A stretch of DNA of 64,000 nucleotides from JBBDXI01 sp040902425 (GTDB lineage: Bacteria > Planctomycetota > Phycisphaerae > Phycisphaerales > UBA1924). The position numbers and the translations under genes were made by a program. Below are positions 26,818-36,482 of the stretch, piece by piece. The notes below the pieces were generated by a model, which saw only the letters and a list, made by a program, of their open reading frames with translations, had not been told where the DNA came from and made no database searches. Position 1 is the stretch's first letter. Every line of letters starts with the position of its first letter. The stretch spans positions 111,423 through 175,422 of the forward strand of contig JBBDXI010000028.1 in NCBI GenBank assembly GCA_040902425.1, in the 5' to 3' direction.

Positions 26818-29448
26818 TCACGCGCGGTTCCAGCTCCAGCGCTTGCGGCGGGCCCGGGGCTCGTCGGTGGATTCCCACTCGGTGCGCATGCGCTGGATGC
26901 GTTCGAGCAGGGACTGGCTGGAGAGTTCGCTGCCGAGCCGCTCGATCATCAAGGGGAACGCGAGGGGTGTGGGGCGCTCGGTGCGGACCAGGGCGAGCTT
27001 CGCGTCGCGGAGGCGGGCGAGCGTGCGGCCAAGGCGGGACTGCTCGAAGTGGCGCTCCAGCACCTCGCGCCGGGCCTGTTCCAGCAGCAGGTTCTGGGGG
27101 TCGAACTCGCTGAAGACGTCGAAGAGCAGGGAACTGCTGGCCTGGACCTGCCGGCCGCTCTTGCGCGCGCCCGGGTACGTCTGGAAGACCAGGCCCGCGA
27201 CGCGGGCGATCTCGCGGAACTGCTTGCGGGCGAGGGCGCTGATGTTGATGGACTCGACGGCGTCGCGGGCGAGGCAGTCCGGGGAGAAGAGGCCGGTGGT
27301 GAGGACGGACTCGAAATCCAGCGGCTCGGCGGAGAGGACCTCCAGGCCATAGTCGTTCACCGATATCGTGTAGGTGCTCTTGTGGAGGCGCGAGATGCGC
27401 AGCGCCATGAGGGCGGCGAGGCCGCCATGGACGAGTCGGCCCTCAAAGGGGAAGAGGAAGCAGTGGTGGCCCTCGCGGGTCTCGAGGAGCTCGACCAGAA
27501 CCTCATCGGCACGGGGGATGCGGGAGAGGCGGCGCTGGATGGTGAGGAGGGGCTGGGCGGCGGCCAACTCGGGTTGGGATGTGGGGCAGCGGTCCCGGCT
27601 GCGGCCAGGCGGGGCGCCCGCCCCACGGGACTCCGAGTCGAGGACGCGGCGCATCTCCTCCGAGAGCGACTCGGAGATCGGCAGCTTGGTGCCGGACCAG
27701 CGGGGGGTGTAGGTGCTGCGGCCGCGGGCGGGGCGGACGAAGGCCTCGAGGTCGGCGAGGCGGACGAACTCCAGGGTCTTGCCGGCGAAGAAGAACCGCT
27801 CCCCGGGGTGGAGCGTGGCGATGAAGTATTCCTCGATGTTGCCGATGCGGCGGCCGCTGGTGTACTTCAGGGCGACGGTCATGTCGCCGGTGATGGTGCC
27901 AAGGTTGAGGCGGTGGAGCTGGGCGTTGCGGGGGCTGGGGACGGTGTAGCGGCCGGAGACCGGATCACGGGCGACCTTGTTGAACTCCGGGTAGCAGCGG
28001 AGCGTGCCGCCGCCGTCGCGGACGAGGGCGAGCGCCCAGGAGAACTCCTCGCGGGTGAGGTCGCGGTAGGACCAGGCGGTGCGGACCTCGCTGAAGAGGT
28101 CGTCCTCGTCGAAGCCGCCGCCGAGCGCGCACGTGACCATGTGCTGGGCGAGGACATCCAGGGGCTTGCTGAAAGGGCGGCGGCCCTCGATGACACCCTC
28201 CTCGATGGCGCGCCGGACGGCGGCCACCTCGACCAGCTCCATCGCGTGGGTGGGGACGCAGAGGATGTGGGCGGGGGCCCCGGGCCGGTGGCCGCTGCGT
28301 CCGGCGCGCTGCATGAGGCGGGCGACGCCCTTGGGCGAGCCGATCTGGACGACGCGCTCGACGGGGGCGAAATCGACGCCGAGGTCGAGGGAGGAGGTGC
28401 AGACGACCAGGCGGATGTCGCCGGCCTTGACGGAGCGCTCGACGCGCTCGCGCTCGGCCCGCTCGATGGACCCGTGGTGGAGGGCCATCAGGTCCCGCCA
28501 CTCGGGGCGCTTCCAGCGGATGGCCTGGTACCAGATCTCGGCCTGCGAGCGGGTGTTGGTGAAGACGAGCGTGGAGCGGTCGATGTCCAGGACGCGGAGG
28601 AGGTCGTCGAGCATCCGCACGCCGAGGTGCCCGGCCCAGGGGAGGGTCCCGCGGTTCTCGGGGATCACGGTCTGGATGGTGATGGGGCGGTCGATCGTGG
28701 CGCGGAGCAGGACCGCAGGGCTCGCCACACAATCGGTGGTTCCGACCGCGGCCGAGGCCGCTTCTTCGAGGTTGGCGAGCGTCGCGGAGAGGGCCCACGT
28801 GCGTGCCGCCGGGGCGAGGCGGCGCAGGCGGGCCATCGCCAGCTCGGTCTGGGTGCCGCGCTTGCTGCTCATCAACTCGTGCCACTCGTCGAGGATCACG
28901 CAGCGGAGCGGCCGGAAGAGATCGGCGGAGTCGGGGTAGGTGAGCAGGAGGGAGAGGGACTCCGGGGTCGTGATGAGGACCTGGGGGAGTTCCTTGCGCT
29001 GGCGGGCGCGGAGGGAGGTAGACGTGTCGCCCGTGCGACACTCGACCCGGAGCTTGAGTCCAAGGTCCTGGATGGGGAGCTTGAGCGCGGCCTCGATATC
29101 GCGGGCCACCGCGCGGAGGGGGGTGAGGTACAGGAGGCGCAGCCCGCGGCACCGCTGCGCGGCGGGGAAGCCGCTGGACGCGGCGCCCGCGAGTTCATCC
29201 ATCAACTCGGCCAGGGGGCCGCCGTAGGCGGCGTACGTCTTCCCCGCGCCTGTGGGGACGTTGATGAGGCCGCTCCGGCCGGCGGCGTACGCCTCCCAGG
29301 CCTGCTCCTGGAATGGGAACGGGGCCCAGCCGCGGGTCGCGAACCAGGTGCGGACGGACTCGACTCCGGGAGCCGGGGCCGGGGCGGCCGCCTCGGCGCG
29401 GACGGGGCGGCGGCGAGTGGTCGTGAGGTTGGGGGCATCCGTGCTCAT
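26818..29448 (-). CDS. Ligase-associated DEXH-box helicase (Lhr-like)
   Basis: 876 residues. Superfamily 2 helicase with PTGAGKT at 65-71, DEWHEL at 187-192, SATLANLEE and a QRAGRSGHR motif VI, followed by the long C-terminal extension of Lhr-type enzymes. The N-terminal GWAPFPFQ and the DEWH form of motif II point to the ligase-associated subfamily, usually found with an ATP-dependent DNA ligase, an exonuclease and PdeM. The PdeM partner is at 51328; ligase and nuclease are not in the window. Confidence 0.9.
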   Translation of the reverse strand: MSTDAPNLTTTRRRPVRAEAAAPAPAPGVESVRTWFATRGWAPFPFQEQAWEAYAAGRSGLINVPTGAGKTYAAYGGPLAELMDELAGAASSGFPAAQRCRGLRLLYLTPLRAVARDIEAALKLPIQDLGLKLRVECRTGDTSTSLRARQRKELPQVLITTPESLSLLLTYPDSADLFRPLRCVILDEWHELMSSKRGTQTELAMARLRRLAPAARTWALSATLANLEEAASAAVGTTDCVASPAVLLRATIDRPITIQTVIPENRGTLPWAGHLGVRMLDDLLRVLDIDRSTLVFTNTRSQAEIWYQAIRWKRPEWRDLMALHHGSIERAERERVERSVKAGDIRLVVCTSSLDLGVDFAPVERVVQIGSPKGVARLMQRAGRSGHRPGAPAHILCVPTHAMELVEVAAVRRAIEEGVIEGRRPFSKPLDVLAQHMVTCALGGGFDEDDLFSEVRTAWSYRDLTREEFSWALALVRDGGGTLRCYPEFNKVARDPVSGRYTVPSPRNAQLHRLNLGTITGDMTVALKYTSGRRIGNIEEYFIATLHPGERFFFAGKTLEFVRLADLEAFVRPARGRSTYTPRWSGTKLPISESLSEEMRRVLDSESRGAGAPPGRSRDRCPTSQPELAAAQPLLTIQRRLSRIPRADEVLVELLETREGHHCFLFPFEGRLVHGGLAALMALRISRLHKSTYTISVNDYGLEVLSAEPLDFESVLTTGLFSPDCLARDAVESINISALARKQFREIARVAGLVFQTYPGARKSGRQVQASSSLLFDVFSEFDPQNLLLEQARREVLERHFEQSRLGRTLARLRDAKLALVRTERPTPLAFPLMIERLGSELSSQSLLERIQRMRTEWESTDEPRARRKRWSWNRA

Positions 29449-29560
29449 GAACAGCCGGGAGCCTATTCGCGTCGGCGTGGAACCCGCCGGGCGGGCACGA
29501 GAGGCCGGCGCGGTCGGGCACGATCATGGCGGCCACCGTGGACGGTAGACTTGCGGCCTC

Positions 29561-30352
29561 ATGCGTGCCCCGCCCGCCCAGTCGTCATGGATGACGGAGT
29601 TCGAGGCGTTCTCGACGTTCCACCTGGTGGCGGTGGTCGCGTGTCTGGGGCTGGCCGCGGCTGCGTGCGCGCTGGGGCTGTGGCTGCGGGGGACGGCGGG
29701 GGAGCGGCGGCTGCGGGTCGGCTGGGCGTGGTTCACGCTGCTGTTTCAGGGGGTGAACCTGGTCTGGTGGCTGCTCCCGGGGAACTGGGATGTGGACCGC
29801 TCGGTGCCGCTGCAGCTCTGCCGGATCATGGCGGTGCTGGCGCCGGTGGCGATCCTGACCGAGGCCCGCCTGCCGCGGGCGCTGCTGTACTTCTGGGGCC
29901 TGGGCCTGTGCTCGCAGGGGTTCATCACCCCGGTGTTCAAGGAGGGGCTCGCGTCGGAGGCCTTCTGGTTCTTCTGGGTCGGGCACCTGCAGATCGTCGG
30001 GTCGGCGCTGTACGACGTGGTCGTGCGCGGCTACCGGCCCAACACCCGCGAGTTCGTGTGGGCGTCGCTCCTGGGGATCGCGTACGTCGTGGCCGTCGTC
30101 CCGGTGAACCTGGCCTTCGGCTTCAACTTCGGAAACCTGGGGCGGACAGACTACGGAGTCGGGACGCTGGGAAACCTGGCGCCGTGGCCGTGGCGCCCGC
30201 TGGCGATCTACGCGATGGCGCAGTTTGCGTTGCTGGTGCTGTGGCTGGTACTGCGGGAGCGGGGACGCGGGGCGGGGTCCGAGCCCGCGCTCACCGCTTC
30301 AGAAGCTCGACCGCCTTCCACGCCTCTTCCGTCCACGGCCCCGCTTCGGTGA
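29561..30352 (+). CDS. YwaF/TIGR02206-type integral membrane protein
   Basis: 263 residues with about seven membrane helices. SVPLQLCRI, YFWGLGLCSQGFITP and the FGFNFGNL stretch are characteristic of the TIGR02206 family, whose function is unknown. TAGACT lies nine bases before ATG 29561; an in-frame ATG at 29591 is an alternative. The last 62 bases overlap the convergent hydrolase gene, an unusually long overlap. The tail after the last helix is low complexity (P, S, T). Confidence 0.78.
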   Translation: MRAPPAQSSWMTEFEAFSTFHLVAVVACLGLAAAACALGLWLRGTAGERRLRVGWAWFTLLFQGVNLVWWLLPGNWDVDRSVPLQLCRIMAVLAPVAILTEARLPRALLYFWGLGLCSQGFITPVFKEGLASEAFWFFWVGHLQIVGSALYDVVVRGYRPNTREFVWASLLGIAYVVAVVPVNLAFGFNFGNLGRTDYGVGTLGNLAPWPWRPLAIYAMAQFALLVLWLVLRERGRGAGSEPALTASEARPPSTPLPSTAPLR

Positions 30353-31766
30353 CCCTGACGAGCAGCTTGCGTGCTGGGCCCGGGATAGCGCCCGTATCCG
30401 GCAGGCCGCGGGCCGTCGCGGCACGGAACGCCTCCGCCGCCGCCGCTTTCTCCGTGTCGCGGAGCTTCTGGTACGGCTCATCGACCCACGAGATGGCCTC
30501 GATGAAGTGGTCGGGCTTGGGGAGTTCGTGGCGCAGCTCGGCGCGCTCGAAGAGCCTCACCTGCAGGTGATCGCGCCGGTAGAGCTCCGTCGCCTGCTGC
30601 ATCTCCAACTGGTTGAAGTCCCTCTGACCAGTGACCCCGGCCATGCGTCGCGTCTTAAGCAGCTTGAAGAGGTCCGCCGGCGGCCGGGCGTACCCCGCCG
30701 GGTAGAACTGGCCGGTGCCGCGGGGCACCATGTCGTAGAACGACAGGCCGCCGATCGGAACGGCCCCCGTGAAGACCTCCGGGAAGCACCCCTGAAGCAT
30801 CGACGAGACGCGCCCGCCGCCGGAGAAGCCGGTGATGTAGACGCGACGCGGGTCGATGTGGTAGCGGGCGGAGGCGGTGGCGACCGCGTCGAGGGCGAGC
30901 TGGTAGCGGGTGCTGACCAGGCGGTTGTTCCCGCTGTCGGCCGCGCCGATGCAGACGAGGCCCAGCTCGTCGAGCGCGGGCTGGAACGCCTTCGGCGGCC
31001 GGCCGTCGGGGCCGGCGTTGACCCAGACCAGGAGCCCCGCGGGCGAGCGCGGGTCGTACCCGGAGGGCAGCCGCCCGAAGAACTTCTCCTGGCTCAGTTC
31101 GCGGGGCGAGCCGTCGATCGAGGTCTTGCGGCCGCCCAGGAAGCGGGCGGAGAGCGTCTCCTGGTCGATGGTCCAGCGAGCCGGGAGGTAGGGCTGATCG
31201 AGCTGGAAGACCTCGGCGGCCTTCTGCTCGACGAGCGCCGGGTCGTACGGGCCGCGGTACGCCGGCAGCGATGCGAACAGGGCGAGCCAGGAGTCGCGAC
31301 GGAGCTCGGCCCGCACCGGCGGGGACTGGTCCTCGGGCGGATCGATCTCGGCCGCGATGATGTTGCCATCCGCGGCCTGGAGGATCGCGACCCGCTTGCT
31401 CTGGCCGCGGGCGAAGAGGTGGACGGTGCAGACCCGCTCGGCGCGGGCGCTGTCGCCGAGCATGGGGTTGGGCGGGATGCAGGCGCGCAGGGCCTCGAGG
31501 TCGCGCCCGCGGAGGTCGGCGAGCACGCCGGCGAGCTGGCGGAGCATGAGTGAGGAGGGCTCATCCAGCTCGGGCATGGTCTCGCCAAGCGTGATCGCGG
31601 CGCGCTGAGCCCGCTCGCGCCCGACGTCGAAAACGGTGCTGTTGGGGCGCGCCGGCCGTGACGGGTGCGGCGGCTCGACACCCTGGCCGGCGCACACCCC
31701 GGGGAGTAGGGCCAGGAGCACGGTGATGAGGCGGAGCGCCCGGACCCGGAGGGATATCGCGAGCAT
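30291..31766 (-). CDS. Secreted alpha/beta hydrolase (polyhydroxyalkanoate depolymerase/esterase-like)
   Basis: 491 residues. Signal peptide about 1-27 (hydrophobic LITVLLALLPG, ending CAG). The second half holds the hydrolase fold: LLVWVNAG, ITGFSGGGRV with the nucleophile serine, and a late PKPDHF carrying a candidate histidine. The first 190 residues are an unrecognised helical region. The Phb-depolymerase-like core suggests an exported esterase; substrate unknown. A TATCGT box precedes ATG 31766. Confidence 0.72.
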   Translation of the reverse strand: MLAISLRVRALRLITVLLALLPGVCAGQGVEPPHPSRPARPNSTVFDVGRERAQRAAITLGETMPELDEPSSLMLRQLAGVLADLRGRDLEALRACIPPNPMLGDSARAERVCTVHLFARGQSKRVAILQAADGNIIAAEIDPPEDQSPPVRAELRRDSWLALFASLPAYRGPYDPALVEQKAAEVFQLDQPYLPARWTIDQETLSARFLGGRKTSIDGSPRELSQEKFFGRLPSGYDPRSPAGLLVWVNAGPDGRPPKAFQPALDELGLVCIGAADSGNNRLVSTRYQLALDAVATASARYHIDPRRVYITGFSGGGRVSSMLQGCFPEVFTGAVPIGGLSFYDMVPRGTGQFYPAGYARPPADLFKLLKTRRMAGVTGQRDFNQLEMQQATELYRRDHLQVRLFERAELRHELPKPDHFIEAISWVDEPYQKLRDTEKAAAAEAFRAATARGLPDTGAIPGPARKLLVRVTEAGPWTEEAWKAVELLKR

Positions 31767-31773
31767 GGCCCTT

Positions 31774-31779
31774 ACGATA
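31774..31779 (-). promoter_or_regulatory. -10 box TATCGT, leaderless hydrolase transcript
   Basis: TATCGT on the minus strand ends seven bases before ATG 31766. The intervening AAGGG could alternatively act as a Shine-Dalgarno. Confidence 0.4.
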
Positions 31780-31822
31780 CGGGCGGAGCCCACGCCCGGA
31801 TCAGGGCGCGACGGAGAGAACC

Positions 31823-33238
31823 ATGCCCGAGAGAGCCAGGCCCGCGACCCTGAAAGACCTCCGCGGCAGCGGGTGGGTGTCGCGCCCCGTCAAGCGGGAG
31901 CTGCGGGAGAACATGGTGCGGGCGCTGGCGGCCGGGGACGGGCTGTTCCCGGGAATCGTCGGGTACGACGACACGGTGATCCCGGAAGTGGTGAACGCCG
32001 TGCTCGCGGAGCACGACATCCTGTTCCTCGGCGAGAAGGGGCAGGCCAAGAGCCGCCTGATGCGGCAGCTGTCGCGGTTCCTCGATCCCGAGGTCCCGTA
32101 CCTGGACATCCCCGGCTCGCCGGTGCACGAGGACCCGCTGCGCCCCATCACGCGGGCGGGGAAGCTGCTGGTCGAGTCGGAGGATGAGTCGAACGTGCCG
32201 ATCCGCTGGTGGGCGAGGGAGGGCCGGTACGCCGAGCGGCTGGCCCCCGGGACCAAGTTCGCCGACATCATCGGGGAGATCGACCCTGCGCGCATCGCCT
32301 CCGGCGCGAGCATGGGGGCCGAGGAGGCCCTGCACTTCGGGCTCATCCCCCGCATGCACCGCGGCATCTTTGCCATGAACGAGCTGCCGGACCTCGACGA
32401 CAGCGTGCAGGTGGGCCTCTTCAACATCCTCGAGGAACGGGATGTGCAGATCCGGGGGCACCCGGTGCGGTTCGACCTCGACATCCTCGTGCTCTTCTCG
32501 GCCAATCCCGCGACGTACAACCGCTCGGGGAAGGTGATCCCGCAGCTCAAGGACCGGATCGGGTCCACGATCCAGACCCACTACCCCCGCGAGCGCGACA
32601 GCGGGATCGAGATCATGGAGCGGGAGGCGGCGGTCGAGCTCGACGGCGAGTACCCGGTGCTGGTGCCGCGGTTCATGAAGGAGATCGTCGAGCAGATGTC
32701 GATCGCGGCGCGCAAGAGCAAGTACGTGGACCACGCCTCGGGCGTCTCGGCCCGCTTCAGCATCGCCAACTACCGGACCATGGTCGCCAACGCCCGCCGG
32801 CGCGGCATCACGCTGAAGGAGCGGCCCGCGGTCCCGCGGATCAGCGACCTGGCCCACTTCCAGAGCAGCGCCATCGGCAAGCTCGAGCTGGACCTCATGG
32901 GCTCATCCCAGATGACCGAGCGCCAGGTGCTGGACGCGATCGCGGCCGACGCGATCAAGACCGTCTTTGACGAGTATGTCTCGGAGTTCGGCCTCGGCGA
33001 GATCGGCGAGGTGTTCGCGAAGGGCGTGAAGATCGAGGTGGGCGACATGCTGCCCAGTTCGCACTACGCCGAGCGGCTGAAGCGGGTCCCGCCGGTCTGG
33101 GAGAAGGCCTTCGAGGTCAACGCCGCGGAGGACGCGGCCGTTCGGGCGAGCTGCGTCGAGTTCGTCCTCGCGGGCCTCTGGGCCACCGACCGGATCAGCC
33201 GGGGGCAGAAGCACGGACGGATCAGTTACGAGACATGA
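31823..33238 (+). CDS. AAA ATPase of the Mg-chelatase ChlI-like group
   Basis: 471 residues. AAA core in residues 45-330 with LFLGEKGQAKSR as Walker A and GIFAMNELPDL as Walker B. Both depart from consensus: alanine replaces the glycine before the lysine (GQAKS), and asparagine replaces the Walker B aspartate (N186-E187). These forms look coherent with a diverged chelatase/MoxR-like subfamily that works with a VWA protein; the likely partner is at 38957. Chelatase activity itself is not implied. GGAGAGA precedes ATG 31823. Confidence 0.8.
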   Translation: MPERARPATLKDLRGSGWVSRPVKRELRENMVRALAAGDGLFPGIVGYDDTVIPEVVNAVLAEHDILFLGEKGQAKSRLMRQLSRFLDPEVPYLDIPGSPVHEDPLRPITRAGKLLVESEDESNVPIRWWAREGRYAERLAPGTKFADIIGEIDPARIASGASMGAEEALHFGLIPRMHRGIFAMNELPDLDDSVQVGLFNILEERDVQIRGHPVRFDLDILVLFSANPATYNRSGKVIPQLKDRIGSTIQTHYPRERDSGIEIMEREAAVELDGEYPVLVPRFMKEIVEQMSIAARKSKYVDHASGVSARFSIANYRTMVANARRRGITLKERPAVPRISDLAHFQSSAIGKLELDLMGSSQMTERQVLDAIAADAIKTVFDEYVSEFGLGEIGEVFAKGVKIEVGDMLPSSHYAERLKRVPPVWEKAFEVNAAEDAAVRASCVEFVLAGLWATDRISRGQKHGRISYET

Positions 33239-33247
33239 TCGGACGCC

Positions 33248-35686
33248 CTATGGAGGCGGCGTTGGGGCGACGGGCCTTGCACGCCCCCGCTCACTCTTTG
33301 CCCGGTACTCGGCCGATCGTTCCGTGTCCCCTGCGCGCTCATACAACGTTGCGAGCACGCCCGCTGTCTCGGCGAACGCTCGCCCGCGCTCAATCCCCGC
33401 ACTCTGCAAAGCCTCCCATGTGGACCGCGCGAGGTCTTCCGCCTGCTCGTGCCGTCCTCGGGCGAGTTCCGCGCGCGCAAGGGTCGCCCCCACCGCGGGC
33501 CTCCGGGCAGCGGCGGACGGCTCCGCTTCAGCCAACGCGTCGTACAGCTCCCGCAGAATCCTCGCGGCCTCTTCGGGATCGTTCTGGTCCAGGAGGCACT
33601 GAGCCAGAAGATGCGTAGTGTCCAGCGACAGCTGGTGGGTCCTGCCGTACCGGTCCGTAACCAGTTGAACCAGAGGGAGCAGGATGGTTTGCGCCTCCTC
33701 GAAACGTCGCTGCTCGAAGAGCGCGCCGGCCAGCGTCTGCCTCATCCTCATGGTGCTGAGATGCTCCTCGCCGAACACCGCCGCGGCGCTCTCCAGGATG
33801 CCCCGCTGAAGCCGCTCGGCCTCCGCTGCACGCCCGCTCTGGATCAGAACTCCTACAAGCAGGTGTCGGCTGAGGAGAGTCTCCGGATGGTGTTCGCCGT
33901 GCGTCGTTACCTCGTGATTCACAACAGCTTCGATCACGGGGAGCGCCTCGGAGAACCTGTCCTGCTTGACCAGCGCGGCGGCAAGATTGTGCCGGATCGC
34001 GCCGGCGTCGTAGTCCCCATCGGGCAACAGTTCCGCATCTGCGAGCGCACGTCTCAGGATGACCTCCGCTTCGGCGAAACGGCCCTGTTCGAGAAGGGCT
34101 TCCCCGATCTCCTGGCGAGCGCTGACGGTTTCCTTGTGCTGGGCGCCGAGGATCGCGCTCCGGGCCGCCTCAACCTGGCGCAGCAGCCGCTCCGCTTCCT
34201 CGTGCTTGCCGAGGTCGAGCAGTGTGTGAGCGCACTCGCGCCGAATCATCGCCGTGTTCAGTGAGCCCTCGCCATGCAACTCAGACGCCAGTTCCATGGC
34301 CCGCCTGAGCTGCGGCTCGGACTCGGCGGATTGGCCGAGTTGCTGAAGCGCATACCCAATCGATCGCCTGGCCGACAGCTCCGCCAGCGGCTCTGAGAGC
34401 GGTTTCGAATCGAGCTGCTTCAGAGCAAGACGCACGGCATCGACCACCTTGGCATTCCGGCCGAGGCGTTTCGGTGCTGCCGAGACGATGGTTTCTTCGA
34501 AGAGCGTGAGGGCTTGATCGGCCACGCGTGCCTGCCGCAGCGCTTCGGCGGTCTGTCGCTCGGCGACGCCCAAGGCCCGCACGGCGGAACCGGCCAGCAA
34601 CGCCGAAACTAGGGTGGAGAGCGCAAGGACCGCGATCAGGGCGACCAGGCTCGCGCTCGCAACTTTGTTTCTTCGCGCGAACCTCCGCGCCTGGTACCAC
34701 GCGCTCGGCCGCCGCGCCACGATCGGCTCATCCGCCAGGTACCTCCGGATGTCCCCAGCCAGCTCGCCCACGCCCTGGTACCGCCGCTCCCGCTCCTTCG
34801 CCATCGCCTTCCCGACGATCGTCTCCAGGTCGCCCCTGAACACCCGGTCGATCGACGACAGCGGCGCCGGCTCCGAGTCGTGGATCGCCCTCACCGCCTC
34901 CGCGATCCTCGCCCGCCCGCCCCCCTTCACCTCGTGCGGCAGCCGACCGCCCAGCAGCTCGTACAGCACCACGCCCAGCGAGTACACATCGCTCCGCGTG
35001 TCCAGGTTGTCGCTGTCCCCCTCCACCTGCTCCGGGCTCATGTACGGCAGCGTCCCGATCAGCCGACCCGCCTCCGTGTGCAGCGTCGTCGCGCGGATGT
35101 CGGCCTCCGTCGCGCGGGCGACGCCAAAGTCCAGCACCCGCGGCCGGCCGCCCGCATCCACCAGGATGTTCCCCGGCTTCAGGTCCCGGTGGATGACGCC
35201 CTTCTGGTGCGCGTGCTCCACGGCCTCGCAGACCCTCAGGAACAGGCCCAGCCTCTCCCGGATGCCCAGCTTCAGCTCCGCCGCGTAGGTCGTCAGCGGA
35301 CGCCCCTCCACGAACTCCATCGCGAAGAACGGCAGCGGCCCGCCGGCGGTCTCGACGCGCCCCGCCTCGAAGATCGACGCGATGCCGGGGTGCTGGAGCC
35401 GGCCCAGGATGCGGGTCTCATGGTCGAAGCGCCGGAGGGCCTCCGGAGTGACCAGGTCGGGCCGGACGACCTTCACCGCGACCGTGCGGGCCGGGTTCTC
35501 CTGCTGGGCCTCGTAAACCTCCCCCATGCCGCCGAGCCCCAGGAGCCGCGTGATGCGGTAGGCCCCGATCTGGCCGGATGCGAGCCGCCCGCGCGCCGGG
35601 AGCTCATCGGGCGGGTCCGCCTCGTCCGGGCTGCCGTCCAACAGCACCGCGGCGAGTCGGCGAGCCTCGTCTGTGCCCAGGTTCAT
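33248..35686 (-). CDS. Transmembrane Ser/Thr protein kinase with C-terminal TPR repeats
   Basis: 812 residues. Kinase domain about 43-320: GLGGMGEV, K72 in AVKVV, HRDLKPGN with D168, DFG at 186-188 and MSPEQ. One membrane span at about 344-366 is followed by about 420 residues of tetratricopeptide-type helical repeats, typical of planctomycete sensor kinases. ATG 35686 follows GAGGGA; the longer frame upstream has no homologous start. Base composition changes near the membrane span: the kinase half is about 70 percent GC and the TPR half about 58-62 percent in the lines I counted. Confidence 0.92.
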   Translation of the reverse strand: MNLGTDEARRLAAVLLDGSPDEADPPDELPARGRLASGQIGAYRITRLLGLGGMGEVYEAQQENPARTVAVKVVRPDLVTPEALRRFDHETRILGRLQHPGIASIFEAGRVETAGGPLPFFAMEFVEGRPLTTYAAELKLGIRERLGLFLRVCEAVEHAHQKGVIHRDLKPGNILVDAGGRPRVLDFGVARATEADIRATTLHTEAGRLIGTLPYMSPEQVEGDSDNLDTRSDVYSLGVVLYELLGGRLPHEVKGGGRARIAEAVRAIHDSEPAPLSSIDRVFRGDLETIVGKAMAKERERRYQGVGELAGDIRRYLADEPIVARRPSAWYQARRFARRNKVASASLVALIAVLALSTLVSALLAGSAVRALGVAERQTAEALRQARVADQALTLFEETIVSAAPKRLGRNAKVVDAVRLALKQLDSKPLSEPLAELSARRSIGYALQQLGQSAESEPQLRRAMELASELHGEGSLNTAMIRRECAHTLLDLGKHEEAERLLRQVEAARSAILGAQHKETVSARQEIGEALLEQGRFAEAEVILRRALADAELLPDGDYDAGAIRHNLAAALVKQDRFSEALPVIEAVVNHEVTTHGEHHPETLLSRHLLVGVLIQSGRAAEAERLQRGILESAAAVFGEEHLSTMRMRQTLAGALFEQRRFEEAQTILLPLVQLVTDRYGRTHQLSLDTTHLLAQCLLDQNDPEEAARILRELYDALAEAEPSAAARRPAVGATLARAELARGRHEQAEDLARSTWEALQSAGIERGRAFAETAGVLATLYERAGDTERSAEYRAKSERGRARPVAPTPPP

Positions 35687-35795
35687 CGGTGGTCCCTCGA
35701 GTGCCTCACTCAGCCATACGCAGGCGGCGGCGCCCTCTAGCGGGCCCTCGCGCTCGAACAGAGAACCCGCGCTTCGCCACAAGGACTGGTCCGGG

Positions 35796-36428
35796 CTACC
35801 GGACCCGGGAGACCTTCCGGATGACGACCGGCTCCGCCGGCACGTTCTGCATCGAGCCGTCCGTGACCCCGGGGACCTCGACCGATCGCGTCGGGGCCGC
35901 GGCGATGCGGTCCACCACATCCATCCCGGTCAACACCCGCCCGAAGACGGCATACCCGGCGTTGCCGGTCGTCGGGCGTGCCGCATCGAGGCGGGCGTTG
36001 TCCGCAAGGTTGATGAAGAACTCGCGGGCGGCCGTGTCGGGGGCCTCCTCGCGAGCCATGGCGATCGTGCCCCGCTCGTTCTTCAGGCCGTTGCCCCATT
36101 CGTTCCTAATCGGGACGTCGGGGCGCCCCGCGGCCGCGGCCTCCTTCGCCCGCTCCTTCAGGTCCGGCGTCCACCCGCCGCCCTGGATGACGAAGCCGGC
36201 GACGACGCGGTGGATAATGGTGCCGTCGTAGGCGCCGGCGTCGGCGTACTTCAGGAAGTTCGCGACCGTGATCGGCGCCCGCGCCGGGTCCAGCTCCAGC
36301 GTGATGTCGCCGGCGCTGGTTGCCACGCGAACGCGGACGGGACCATTGTCCGGCTTCCCGCGCGGCGTACCGCTGCACGCGATCAGGACACAGGCCAGCA
36401 CCGCCAGCACGCAGAGTTCGCTTCGCAT
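35796..36428 (-). CDS. Cyclophilin-type peptidyl-prolyl isomerase lipoprotein
   Basis: 210 residues. Signal with lipobox LIAC near residue 18, then a cyclophilin domain: GDITLELDPARAP, HRVVAGFVIQGG with the active-site arginine and FVIQGG, NERGTIAMAR and EFFINLADN. Catalyses proline isomerisation in folding of exported proteins. ATG 36428 is supported by a TATTCT box seven bases upstream; the gene lies 54 bases after the SRPBCC gene. Confidence 0.92.
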   Translation of the reverse strand: MRSELCVLAVLACVLIACSGTPRGKPDNGPVRVRVATSAGDITLELDPARAPITVANFLKYADAGAYDGTIIHRVVAGFVIQGGGWTPDLKERAKEAAAAGRPDVPIRNEWGNGLKNERGTIAMAREEAPDTAAREFFINLADNARLDAARPTTGNAGYAVFGRVLTGMDVVDRIAAAPTRSVEVPGVTDGSMQNVPAEPVVIRKVSRVR

Positions 36429-36435
36429 GCGGGTG

Positions 36436-36441
36436 AGAATA
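36436..36441 (-). promoter_or_regulatory. -10 box TATTCT, leaderless prolyl-isomerase transcript
   Basis: TATTCT on the minus strand ends seven bases before ATG 36428. Confidence 0.5.
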
Positions 36442-36482
36442 CCAGAGCCGGGAGACAATCCCGGCCCTGGCAAGCGGAGTCC

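Noticed and set aside
26782..30570. Plus-strand 1262-codon frame opposite the helicase
   Set aside because: Antisense of a clear Lhr-type helicase; no domain or start signal.
31823..33238. Calling the AAA protein a true magnesium chelatase
   Set aside because: No other chelatase or chlorophyll gene is present and both Walker motifs differ from ChlI.
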